A stretch of DNA of 10,577 nt. Origin: DAOPYE01 sp035352715. GTDB lineage: Bacteria > Acidobacteriota > Holophagae > Holophagales > Holophagaceae. Below, one piece after another: positions 1 to 7,070 of this stretch (within the stretch, counting starts at the first letter, position 1; each line of letters opens with the position of its first letter). The stretch is taken from assembly GCA_035352715.1 (NCBI GenBank), contig DAOPYE010000088.1, positions 1 through 10,577 of the forward strand. The letters are read 5' to 3'. The position numbers were made by a program, and so were the translations under genes. The notes under the pieces are model-generated. The model saw only the letters and a list, made by a program, of their open reading frames with translations. It did no database searches and was not told where the DNA came from.

Positions 1-95
1 TCAAAGCCCTTGTCGGCAAACACAAGCAGGGCGGCGTCCATCAGGCGCGTGCGGGTGTCCTGGGGCGGTGTCGGATCGGCGGGTCGGTGGTTCAT
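1..95 (-). CDS. TetR-family transcriptional regulator, N-terminal fragment cut by the window edge
   Basis: Only the first 31 codons are present; the rest lies to the left of the window. Translation from the ATG at 95 reads MNHRPADPTPPQDTRTRL, then MDAALLVFADKGF. The R-x-x-L-x-x-A-A-x-x-x-F-x-x-x-G-F pattern is that of the first helix of the TetR DNA-binding domain, just before the helix-turn-helix. A short Pro/Asp-rich lead of about 13 residues precedes it. An AGG (102-104 on the plus strand, read as complement) lies 6 nt upstream of the start as a modest ribosome binding site. Two palindromes lie upstream, at 109-130 and 144-159, as expected for an autoregulated TetR gene. The ligand and the regulated genes cannot be seen. 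The family call rests on helix 1 and the upstream operators only. Confidence 0.75.
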   Translation of the reverse strand, partial: MNHRPADPTPPQDTRTRLMDAALLVFADKGF

Positions 96-108
96 GAAAT
101 GCCTATGC

Positions 109-130
109 CTCAATCAAACGGTTGATTAAG
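109..130. promoter_or_regulatory. Palindromic operator 1 of the left TetR gene
   Basis: The half sites CTCAATCAA and TTGATTAAG form an inverted repeat around a 4-bp centre (ACGG), with 8 of 9 positions matching. The repeat ends 13 bp upstream of the tetR start codon, so a bound dimer would cover the 5' leader or promoter of that gene. The AT-rich, roughly 20-bp palindrome is typical of TetR-family operators. The assignment to this regulator is inferred from position. Confidence 0.6.
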
Positions 131-143
131 CCGTGGGTTTAGC

Positions 144-159
144 TTAATCAATCGATTAA
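144..159. promoter_or_regulatory. Palindromic operator 2 of the left TetR gene
   Basis: TTAATC and GATTAA flank a 4-bp centre (AATC) in a perfect 6-bp inverted repeat. The CTTAATCAA half site seen at 122-130 (complement) recurs here at 143-151. The centre lies 32 bp from the centre of the 109-130 palindrome, close to three helical turns, so two dimers would sit on the same DNA face. A weak promoter-like pair, TTGATT then TAATCA at 17-bp spacing on the minus strand, overlaps both palindromes, but its -10 is poor. Confidence 0.5.
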
Positions 160-176
160 TCCATCGCAAGCCCACT

Positions 177-214
177 AAAAAAGAAGCCGCCTTTCGGATT
201 GCAAGGCGGCTTCT
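177..214 (-). terminator. Intrinsic terminator of the aminotransferase gene
   Basis: A 12-bp perfect stem (182-193 with 203-214, core GAAGCCGCCTT / AAGGCGGCTTC) closes a 9-nt loop. On the minus strand the stem runs into a T tract (six A's at 177-182 on the plus strand; one also pairs in the stem). It lies about 20 nt past the stop codon at 234-236. It has the shape of a strong rho-independent terminator and isolates the aminotransferase transcript from the TetR control region. Confidence 0.93.
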
Positions 215-233
215 CGATTGGGATTCAGTCGAT

Positions 234-1358
234 CTATTTCTTGAAGAATCCCAAAATTGCCTTGGCGACATCCTCCAGCATGGTCTCGGTCATTTCGGGG
301 TAGACCGGCAGGCTCAGCACTTCGCTGGCGGCGAGTTCGGAGGCGGGCAGCTGGCCGGCCTTGTAGCCCAGATCCGCGAAACAGGGTTGCTGGTGCAGGC
401 AGATGGGATAGTAGACGGCGCAGCCGATGCCCAGGGACTTGAGGTGGGCCTGGAAGGCATCGCGCTTGCCCTTCTTCACCTGCACCGTGAACTGGTTGTA
501 GATGTGGCGGCCATCGGGGACCACCTCCTTGGGCAGGACCAGATCCTCTTCGCTGAGGGCTTCCAGGCGCTTGAGGTACCACAGGGCGTGGGCGCGGCGG
601 CCTTCGTGCAGGAATTCCAGCAGGGGCAGCTTGGCGCGCAGCACCAGCGCCTGGAATTCGTCAATGCGACCGTTCATGCCCACTTCGTGGTGGACGTAGA
701 CGGGCTCCATGCCGTGGACGCGCAGGCGCCGGACCTTGTGGAACAGGCTCTCATCATCGCGGATCAGCGTCAGCCCCGCGTCGCCGAACGCGCCCAGGTT
801 CTTGGTGGGATAGAACGAGCAGCCCGTCATATCGCCGAACTGGCCCGCGGACTTGCCCCAGCCCTTGGCACCCAGGGACTGGCAGGCGTCCTCGATGACC
901 GGGATATTGTGCTTCTTCGCCACGTCCATGATGGCGGGCATTTCGGCCAGCTGGCCGAACAGATGCACGGGGATGATGGCCTTGGTGCGTGGCGTGATGG
1001 CGGCTTCCACCATGGCGCCCGTGATATTGAACGTGGCGGGGTCCAGGTCGATGAACACGGGCTTGGCACCCAGGCGGGAGACGACCCCAGCCGTGGCGAA
1101 GAAGGTGAAGGTGGGGATGATCACTTCGTCGCCGTGTCCCACGCCCAGTCCCATGAGCGCCACCAGCAGCGCGTCCGTGCCGCTGGACATGCCCACCGCG
1201 TATTGGGCGCCGGTGTACTCGGCCAGTTCTGTCTCCAGGCCCTTCACGTTCTCGCCCAGGATGAAGGCCGAGCGGTCAATGAGGCCTGAAAGCCCATCGA
1301 GCACTTTCTGCTTCACGGCGGCGTTCTGGGGGGCGAGATCAAGCATGGGAACGGACAT
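234..1358 (-). CDS. DegT/DnrJ/EryC1/StrS-family PLP-dependent sugar aminotransferase
   Basis: This 374-residue protein has the usual family length. It is a fold-type I, PLP-dependent enzyme expected to transfer an amino group, usually from glutamate, to a keto group of a nucleotide-linked sugar in the cytoplasm. Visible landmarks are SSGTDAL (58-64, cofactor phosphate loop), PTFTFFATA (82-90, with aromatic residues stacking on PLP), VIEDACQSLGA (154-164, Asp157 at the pyridine nitrogen), and SFYPTKNLGAFGDAG (181-195, Lys186 the Schiff-base lysine). GMNGRIDEFQA (227-237) is the conserved N-x-R-x-D segment. The ATG at 1358 is preceded by GGAG at 8 nt. The gene stands alone: no sugar epimerase, dehydratase or glycosyltransferase is next to it, and it ends in its own terminator. 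The exact sugar cannot be read from the sequence. WbpE-like UDP-sugar or dTDP-3-keto-sugar substrates are both possible. Confidence 0.93.
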   Translation of the reverse strand: MSVPMLDLAPQNAAVKQKVLDGLSGLIDRSAFILGENVKGLETELAEYTGAQYAVGMSSGTDALLVALMGLGVGHGDEVIIPTFTFFATAGVVSRLGAKPVFIDLDPATFNITGAMVEAAITPRTKAIIPVHLFGQLAEMPAIMDVAKKHNIPVIEDACQSLGAKGWGKSAGQFGDMTGCSFYPTKNLGAFGDAGLTLIRDDESLFHKVRRLRVHGMEPVYVHHEVGMNGRIDEFQALVLRAKLPLLEFLHEGRRAHALWYLKRLEALSEEDLVLPKEVVPDGRHIYNQFTVQVKKGKRDAFQAHLKSLGIGCAVYYPICLHQQPCFADLGYKAGQLPASELAASEVLSLPVYPEMTETMLEDVAKAILGFFKK

Positions 1359-1460
1359 GGCGAACTCCAGGTTGAGCCTTTAGTATGGCAGGCCCCTTTC
1401 TTTCCCCGGGTCACAGCTGCGTTTGTTTCACGGGATCGAATTCTTCCAGGGGCCGATCCG
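1359..1460. other. Divergent intergenic region between the aminotransferase and PilZ genes
   Basis: These 102 bp must hold the promoters of two divergent units. On the minus strand CATACT, inside CATACTAAAG, is a possible -10 for the aminotransferase, but no convincing -35 stands 16-18 bp upstream. On the plus strand I see no good promoter pair. AGGGG (1448-1452) is a plausible ribosome binding site for the GTG at 1461. I see no clear palindrome of operator size. Confidence 0.35.
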
Positions 1461-1955
1461 GTGGGATGGTTCATGGGTGGGCGGTTGCATTTTCTTGAAG
1501 GTCGTCGCTGGATTTTCTCATCCTTTGACGTGGATCGGACGATAACTGAAGAGTCCGCATCTCTGATGGATCTGCCCATGGTTGATGACACGTCGCGCCG
1601 CCGGTTCCCTCGCCTCAGCACGGGTTTGGAATATGGCGTCTGCTGCAAATTCGCCGGGAAGATCCTGGTCAGGGCCGAACTGCAAAACCTGAGTGCGGGC
1701 GGGTGTGGCCTTCGGGTGCCCAGGGCGGAAGCCGCAGGCATTGAGATGGGCGCACGCTTTGATGAGCTGTATCTGAAGCACCCCCGCCTTCCCTATGTCC
1801 CCCTGGAAGGGCTGGTCATGTGGATGCTTGGCAAGGTCCCCGGGAACACCTCGGGTGATGTGCTGGTGGGGCTGGAGTTCACGGCAGTCACGCCCATCGT
1901 TCAGCTCCTCATTCAGGAGCATGTCCAGAAATGTCTTTCGGGGCAGCATCCATGA
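1461..1955 (+). CDS. PilZ-domain protein, probable c-di-GMP receptor
   Basis: The longest form has 164 residues and starts at GTG 1461. The PilZ domain occupies about residues 44-145. RRRFPR (46-51) gives the R-x-x-x-R element. NLSAGG (76-81) gives the D/N-x-S-x-x-G element. VGLEF (136-140) is the characteristic closing strand of the beta barrel. Both c-di-GMP-binding elements are intact, so binding of the second messenger is expected from the family. There are no membrane segments and no second domain; the last 20 residues look helical. The start is uncertain. GTG 1461 has AGGGG 8 nt upstream, ATG 1473 (residue 5) and ATG 1566 (residue 36) are in-frame alternatives, and all keep the domain whole. 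The stop overlaps the start region of the HEAT-repeat gene, so the two are probably co-translated. The target process (motility, polysaccharide or other) cannot be inferred. Confidence 0.82.
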   Translation: MGWFMGGRLHFLEGRRWIFSSFDVDRTITEESASLMDLPMVDDTSRRRFPRLSTGLEYGVCCKFAGKILVRAELQNLSAGGCGLRVPRAEAAGIEMGARFDELYLKHPRLPYVPLEGLVMWMLGKVPGNTSGDVLVGLEFTAVTPIVQLLIQEHVQKCLSGQHP

Positions 1956-3877
1956 ACGGATCCGATCTGACGGCGTTTCGATTGCTGCTCGACCATCTGG
2001 ATCTGACGAGCGTTGCGGATCCGATTCGCTACTTTCAGCTCCTCTCCGAATTGAGTCCAGAGGAGATCGCCGCGGAGCTCAAGCCGCGCCTGTTGCGGGT
2101 CAGCACGCCGAAAGAGCACCGGGCGTTGTTCGTCGAGGCGGCGTTCTACTATCCCTGTCGGGAGTGGATCGACACGCTGGGGCTTCTGCTGCGCCGCGAG
2201 ACGGGACCCATCACGTTTTCGGTGGGGGTTTGGGCGCTGGGGCGCATGGGTTCGGGTGCGTCGGTGACGCTCGGCGCGCTGTACGACGCCTGCACGAATC
2301 CCGAATTCAAGGAGCTGATCTCCCACGAAATCCTGCGCACGGATCCGCGCCAGGCCTTCAAATACCACTTGAAACGGTTGATGGAGGGCAGCGCCAATAC
2401 GCGGGTGGCGAACGAAGCCGCCCAGGAACTGGTCCGCATCGTCAGCGGCGAACACCTGGCCGAACTGGCACCCCTGGCTCGTCACGAGGATCTGCTGATC
2501 GCCCGGCAGGCCCTGAAGCTGCTCGCCCAGATCCAGACGCCGGAAGCCGGAGCCTTCTTCCTGACCTTTCTCCAGGACACCCACGCCGAGATCCTGGCGG
2601 ATCGGGATCTGCGGGAAACTCTCGGCCTGTTGAAAGGCGCGCCCACGCCCACGCTGCTAGGCCTCCTCGCGCCCCAGGTTGCCGATGTATTCGGGGCGGA
2701 GGAGATGGAAGGCTTTGAAGGCGGCGGATTGCCCCAGCGCCTGCAGATCGTGGCCCGGATCCGGGCCAGGGTGCAAACGCCGAGGGATGGTTTTCTGGCG
2801 GAAGCCCTGGCCCTGGTGGTGGAGGGCCGCTGGACTCAGTGGCCGACCTTCCTCACGGAGGCTTCCGACGCCCTGCAGCGCCGGGCCCGGAACGCGATCA
2901 TCGCCATGGACATCAGCGCCCACGCGGTGGGCGATCTGGCGGTGCAAGGCATGGCCGATTTGGCGGCCGTGCAGGCGGCCGTACAGGCGGCCTACGTGGC
3001 CCAGACGGGCAAAGAAGGCGTGGCCACGGTGTTCGGGAAGCTCGTTCCAGCAGAGGACCTTGAGGGGCTGGAGTGCCTGCTGGCGGGCCAGGAGGCCGCC
3101 TCGCGCGCCGCCGCGCTGGAAGCGGTGGGGAACCGCAAGGAACCGGCCCTCTTGAGCTTCCTGCTGCGCGCCTGCAAGGATCCCATCGTGGAGACGGCCC
3201 GCCGCGCCATGGCCTCCGTGGGGCAGATCCCGGAAGCCGAGGCGATGGTGCTGGAGCTCTTGCACAGCGCCAATGGCGATGAGGTGCGGCTGGCGCTGGA
3301 CATCGCGGGGATCGGGCGCATGGCCGGGCTTGTCCCAGAGATCCTCAAGAACCTGGATGCGGCTCCGCGGGAGGAGCTGATGGTCGCCTGCGTGGAGGCC
3401 CTGGGGCTCATCGGCTCAGTGGAGGCGGCCCCCGTGCTCCTGGGCCTGTTGCATTCAGGTCAATCCCAACGTCTGCAGTCCGCGCTGATCCTTGCCTTGG
3501 GGCAGATCGGGGACGTGGATGCAGTCCTGTCCGCTGCGGAGCGCGCCAACGAGATGCGCAACCCCCAGATCCACATGCTGGTCGCCGAATCCATCCTGCA
3601 GATCCACGGCACCATTCCGCTCGCGCCACGGGCCGTGGATCTCTTCCGCCAGCAGGTGCGCGGCGCCTGGGAGGAAAAGAATCCCTGGTCCACGCGGCAG
3701 CGCCTGATCCTCGCCATGCAAAACCTTCAGACCGACGATGGCGTTTTCTGCCAGGAGATGGCCACCCTGGCCGCGACCACCCTTGCGGACAAGCGCTGCC
3801 AAACGGCTTGGTCGCCCACGGATCAAACGGCCATCAAGGCCGTGATCCAGGAGCTTCAGCTTCGGGCTTCGAAATAG
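1931..3877 (+). CDS. Large HEAT-repeat protein of unknown function
   Basis: This 648-residue protein appears almost wholly alpha-helical, rich in Ala, Leu and Glu. It has repeated helix pairs of HEAT or PBS-lyase-repeat type. The clearest lie at about 391-432 (SRAAALEAVG then ARRAMASVG), 451-475, 483-510 (ACVEALGLIGSVEAAPVLL) and 515-535 (ALILALGQIGDVDAVL), with weaker ones near 96-125 and 157-215. No signal peptide, membrane segment or catalytic motif is visible. Such solenoids usually act as protein-binding scaffolds. Two starts are plausible. ATG 1931 has AGGAG 11 nt upstream. ATG 1952 (residue 8) forms an ATGA overlap with the PilZ stop but has a weaker binding site. Either way the two genes overlap and are probably translationally coupled. 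The stop codon lies one base from that of the convergent lysS. I do not recognise a specific family. Confidence 0.85.
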   Translation: MSFGAASMNGSDLTAFRLLLDHLDLTSVADPIRYFQLLSELSPEEIAAELKPRLLRVSTPKEHRALFVEAAFYYPCREWIDTLGLLLRRETGPITFSVGVWALGRMGSGASVTLGALYDACTNPEFKELISHEILRTDPRQAFKYHLKRLMEGSANTRVANEAAQELVRIVSGEHLAELAPLARHEDLLIARQALKLLAQIQTPEAGAFFLTFLQDTHAEILADRDLRETLGLLKGAPTPTLLGLLAPQVADVFGAEEMEGFEGGGLPQRLQIVARIRARVQTPRDGFLAEALALVVEGRWTQWPTFLTEASDALQRRARNAIIAMDISAHAVGDLAVQGMADLAAVQAAVQAAYVAQTGKEGVATVFGKLVPAEDLEGLECLLAGQEAASRAAALEAVGNRKEPALLSFLLRACKDPIVETARRAMASVGQIPEAEAMVLELLHSANGDEVRLALDIAGIGRMAGLVPEILKNLDAAPREELMVACVEALGLIGSVEAAPVLLGLLHSGQSQRLQSALILALGQIGDVDAVLSAAERANEMRNPQIHMLVAESILQIHGTIPLAPRAVDLFRQQVRGAWEEKNPWSTRQRLILAMQNLQTDDGVFCQEMATLAATTLADKRCQTAWSPTDQTAIKAVIQELQLRASK

Positions 3878-3878
3878 G

Positions 3879-5414
3879 CTACTGGGCGGTCTCTGCGCTG
3901 GCGTCCGTCTCGTCCGCAGGGGCGTCAGCAGCCTCCTGGGCCTTGGCGGGGCGCATGAGCGGGAAGAGGATGACGTCGCGGATGCTCTGATTGTTGGTCA
4001 TGAGCATGGTCATGCGATCGATGCCGATGCCCAGGCCGCCGGTGGGCGGCATGCCGTGTTCCAAGCTGTCGACGAAATCCTGGTCCAGCAGCATGGCCTC
4101 GTCGTCACCCGCCTCGCGCATGGCGATCTGGGCCTGGAAGCGCTCCATTTGGTCGATGGGGTCGTTCAGCTCGGAATAGGCGTTGGCCAGTTCCATCCCA
4201 GCCGCGAACAGCTCGAAGCGATCCACGAAGGCCGGATTATCCGGCAGCGTCTTGGTGAGCGGGCTGAGTTCGATGGGGTACTCGGTGATGAAGGTGGGCT
4301 GGATCAGCTTTTCTTCCACATGGTGTTCGAAGAGATCGCCCAGCAGGATGCCCGCGGGCTTTGTCTCGGTGTCTTCGATGTGGGCTTCCTTGGCCAGGCA
4401 GCGGATCTCGGCGTCGTTCTCCAGGCGGGAACGCTCGATGCCTGCGAATTCGGCGATGGAATCCTTCAGCGTCAAGCGGCGGAAAGGCGCCTGGTAGTTG
4501 ATGGTGTGTTCGCCGAACGCGCGTTCCGTGCCACCGCACAGGGTGGCGACTTCCTGGAACAGGTTTTCCGTCAGCACCATCACGTCGCGCAGATCCTCGC
4601 CCGCGGCGTAGCTCTCCAGCGTCGTGAACTCGGGATTGTGCTTGTAGCTGATGCCCTCGTTGCGGAAGCAGCGGTTGATCTCGTAGACCTTGTCGAACCC
4701 GCCCACGATCAGGCGCTTCAGGAACAGCTCCGGCGCGATGCGCATGTAGAGCGGGATGTTCAGCGCGTTGTGGTGCGTGACGAAGGGCCGGGCTGTGGCG
4801 CCGCCGGGGATGCTCTGCATCATGGGCGTCTCCACCTCCAGGTAGCCCAGGCGCTCCATGTAGCGGCGCACGCCCGCGACGATCTTCGAGCGGATCTGGA
4901 ACACCTGCAGCACCTCGGGGTTCGAGGCCAGATCCAGGTAGCGCTGGCGGTAGCGGATCTCCTTGTCCTGCAGTCCGTGCCACTTCTCCGGCAGGGGTCG
5001 CAGCGCCTTGGTGAGGAACTGCAGCTCCGAGGCGCGCACGCTCAGCTCGCCCGTCTTGGTGCGCATCAGTGTGCCCGAGACGGAGATGAAATCGCCCAGA
5101 TCCAGGAGCTTCAGGATCTCCCAATCCCGCTCGCTCAGATCGTTCTTGCGGAAGTAGGCCTGCAGCTTCTGGCCGCCCTCGCTCAGGTGCATGAACACGC
5201 TCTTGCCCATCTCGCGGATGGCGATGATGCGGCCCATGGTGCTCACGGGGATGGGCTCGGATTCCAACTGCTCGACCGTGCGCTCTGCGAACTCGATGAT
5301 GATGTCCTGCAGGCCGTACGTCCGTTTCGCCTTGGCCGGGTAGGCCTCCACGCCGAGGGATTTCAGCTTTTCCAGCTTCTCGATGCGGATCTGGCGATAG
5401 GGATTTTCGGCCAT
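3879..5414 (-). CDS. lysS: Lysine--tRNA ligase, class II
   Basis: This cytoplasmic enzyme charges tRNA-Lys with lysine, using ATP. The 511 residues compare with about 500 for bacterial LysS. The N-terminal OB-fold anticodon-binding domain spans about 57-140. The class II catalytic core follows: motif 1 around 176-203 (VETPMMQSIPGGA), motif 2 at 250-267 (FRNEGISYKHNPEFTTLE) and motif 3 at 459-468 (GGLGIGIDRM). The segment at 404-416, AAGMELANAYSEL, is typical of LysS. After the usual end (FPLMRP, 484-489) comes a 22-residue tail rich in Ala, Asp and Glu that standard LysS lacks. ATG 5414 has GGAG at 6 nt. The gene lies 63 bp downstream of the efflux operon on the same strand, with only a weak hairpin between, so read-through is possible. 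No promoter of its own is obvious in that gap. Confidence 0.98.
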   Translation of the reverse strand: MAENPYRQIRIEKLEKLKSLGVEAYPAKAKRTYGLQDIIIEFAERTVEQLESEPIPVSTMGRIIAIREMGKSVFMHLSEGGQKLQAYFRKNDLSERDWEILKLLDLGDFISVSGTLMRTKTGELSVRASELQFLTKALRPLPEKWHGLQDKEIRYRQRYLDLASNPEVLQVFQIRSKIVAGVRRYMERLGYLEVETPMMQSIPGGATARPFVTHHNALNIPLYMRIAPELFLKRLIVGGFDKVYEINRCFRNEGISYKHNPEFTTLESYAAGEDLRDVMVLTENLFQEVATLCGGTERAFGEHTINYQAPFRRLTLKDSIAEFAGIERSRLENDAEIRCLAKEAHIEDTETKPAGILLGDLFEHHVEEKLIQPTFITEYPIELSPLTKTLPDNPAFVDRFELFAAGMELANAYSELNDPIDQMERFQAQIAMREAGDDEAMLLDQDFVDSLEHGMPPTGGLGIGIDRMTMLMTNNQSIRDVILFPLMRPAKAQEAADAPADETDASAETAQ

Positions 5415-5440
5415 GGGTGCTCCAACGCGGCAGGGCTGCC

Positions 5441-5461
5441 AAACCTCCAGTCTACCGGAGG
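5441..5461 (-). terminator. Weak hairpin between the efflux operon and lysS
   Basis: CCTCCAG and CCGGAGG (5444-5450 and 5455-5461) can pair in a 7-bp stem with one G-U pair and a 4-nt loop. On the minus strand the stem is followed by only three T's. It lies 17 nt past the transporter stop codon. It may be a weak or leaky terminator, or a leader structure of lysS. With so short a T tract I cannot call it a proper terminator. Confidence 0.35.
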
Positions 5462-5477
5462 AGGCTCGGGTCTGCCT

Positions 5478-7055
5478 TCAGTGAAAACCGATGTGTCCGC
5501 CGGGCGCGCGCTGGCCGGGGCTCTTGCAGAAGGCGATGAAGGGGATGGCGATCACGAAGATCAGCGCCAGGAAGGCGAAGACATCCACGAAGCTCATGAG
5601 GAAGGACTGGCGCGAGACCTCCAGGCCAATGACGCCCGTGGCCAGGTGCTTGCTTGAGACGGGATCAAGCCCCGAGCGCGCGAAGATGCCCGTCGAAAGG
5701 CTCTGGGCGCCCAGCTGGTACGTGCCGCTGTAGGGCGTGATGTTCTCGACTAGGCGCACCTGATGGAATTGCGCGCGCTGGGTGAGGATCGTGGTGCTGA
5801 GCGCGATGCCCACGCTGCCGCCCTCGTTGCGCAGCAGATTGAACATGCCGGATGACACACCCACCAGCTTGGGTGGGATGCGCAGGATGGATTCCGTGGC
5901 GATGGGCACCAGCACCATGCCCAGGCCGAAGCCCTGGAAGATCCACGCGATGATCATGTAGGCCATATCCGTGCTGAGGCTGAGCTGCGTCAGCATGACC
6001 ATGGAAATGATCAGCGCCAGGAATCCCGTGCCCACGAGGATGCGCACATCAACCTTGCCCGCCAGTCCGCCCGCGATGCCCATGGCGAAGATGGAGGCAA
6101 CGCCTGCGGGCGCCAGCACCACGCCCGCCCAGGTGGGCGTGAAGTTCAGCAGGTTCTGCGCGAAGAGCGGCAGGCAGATGAAGGCGCCATACATCCCGAA
6201 GCCCGCCAGGAAGATCAGCAGCATGCCGCTGGCGAACTCTGGCAGCTTGAAGATCCGCAGATCCACCAGCGGGTTCTCTGCCGTGAGGGAACGCCAGATG
6301 AACAGCGCCAGACCCAGGAAGGCCAGCCCGGCGAAGACGCGGATGGTGTTGCTGGCGAACCAGTCGTAGCGCTCGCCGCGATTGAGGAACATCTCCAGGA
6401 AGCCCAGCCCCACGGCGATGAAGATCAGGCTGGCGAAATCCACCCTGCCCTCGGGCTTCTCCAGGTAGGGGGGATCCTCGATGAAGGTGTAGGCCAGATA
6501 GAACGCCACGAGGCCCGCCGGGATGTTGATGTAGAAGATCCACGGCCAGGACCAGTTGTCCGTCAGCCAGCCGCCCAGCAGGGGACCGGCGATGGGGCCG
6601 CAGATGGCGCCGATGCCGTAGAGCGCCGCGCCCAGCCCCTGTTGTTCCGCCGGAAAGGCCTCCAGCGTGATGGCCTGCGACATGGGCACCATGGCTCCGC
6701 CCGCCAATCCCTGAATGACGCGCATGAGGATGAGGAAGCTCAGATTGGGCGCGATGCCGGACCCGAAGGACGCCAGCGTGAAGATTGCGAGACACAGCAG
6801 GTACAGGCGCTTGCGCCCGAAGAAGTTCGCCATCCAGCCCGTGATGGGCAGGACGATGGCGTTGGCCACCAGATAGCTGGTGATCACCCAGGTGATCTCG
6901 TCCGTGCCCGCGGCGAAGGTCCCCTGCATGTGGGGCAGGGCGACATTGGCCACCGACGTGTCCAGCACTTCCATGAAGGTGCCCAGCATGCACGTGAGGC
7001 CCACGATCCACTTGTAGGCGTTGCCGTGCCGTTCGGCGAGGGAGATATCGCTCAT
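5478..7055 (-). CDS. emrB: DHA2-family (EmrB/QacA-type) multidrug efflux MFS transporter
   Basis: This 525-residue inner-membrane protein has the size of 14-helix drug:proton antiporters of the DHA2 family. Helix 1 (about 15-37) runs into LDTSVANVALP (31-41), the family's motif D1. GWMANFFGRKR (73-83) is the cytoplasmic loop 2-3 motif A. GIGAICGPIAGPLLGGWLTD (147-166) is antiporter motif C. NWSWPWIFYINIPAG (167-181) is a DHA2 hallmark. The C terminus is short and polar. Its expected role is to export hydrophobic drugs or toxic compounds with proton influx, through the adaptor and channel encoded just upstream. The start at 7055 is 15 bp past the adaptor stop, with a weak GCGGA binding site, so coupled translation is likely. 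The symbol is by family; the substrate is unknown. Confidence 0.95.
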   Translation of the reverse strand: MSDISLAERHGNAYKWIVGLTCMLGTFMEVLDTSVANVALPHMQGTFAAGTDEITWVITSYLVANAIVLPITGWMANFFGRKRLYLLCLAIFTLASFGSGIAPNLSFLILMRVIQGLAGGAMVPMSQAITLEAFPAEQQGLGAALYGIGAICGPIAGPLLGGWLTDNWSWPWIFYINIPAGLVAFYLAYTFIEDPPYLEKPEGRVDFASLIFIAVGLGFLEMFLNRGERYDWFASNTIRVFAGLAFLGLALFIWRSLTAENPLVDLRIFKLPEFASGMLLIFLAGFGMYGAFICLPLFAQNLLNFTPTWAGVVLAPAGVASIFAMGIAGGLAGKVDVRILVGTGFLALIISMVMLTQLSLSTDMAYMIIAWIFQGFGLGMVLVPIATESILRIPPKLVGVSSGMFNLLRNEGGSVGIALSTTILTQRAQFHQVRLVENITPYSGTYQLGAQSLSTGIFARSGLDPVSSKHLATGVIGLEVSRQSFLMSFVDVFAFLALIFVIAIPFIAFCKSPGQRAPGGHIGFH

Positions 7056-7070
7056 GGGTCCGCTTTCGGG

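Noticed and set aside
387..1289. 300-codon open frame antisense to the aminotransferase
   Set aside because: The aminotransferase is complete, with its active-site lysine. The opposite frame has shadow composition only.
1525..1546. TTGACG and GATAAC as a promoter for the PilZ-HEAT pair
   Set aside because: Only 10 bp separate the two elements, too short for a sigma-70 promoter.
4056..5657. 533-codon open frame antisense to lysS
   Set aside because: lysS has all class II motifs on the other strand. The antisense product is low-complexity, rich in Leu/Gln/Val/His/Asp, with no family features, as expected from the complement of a GC-rich gene.
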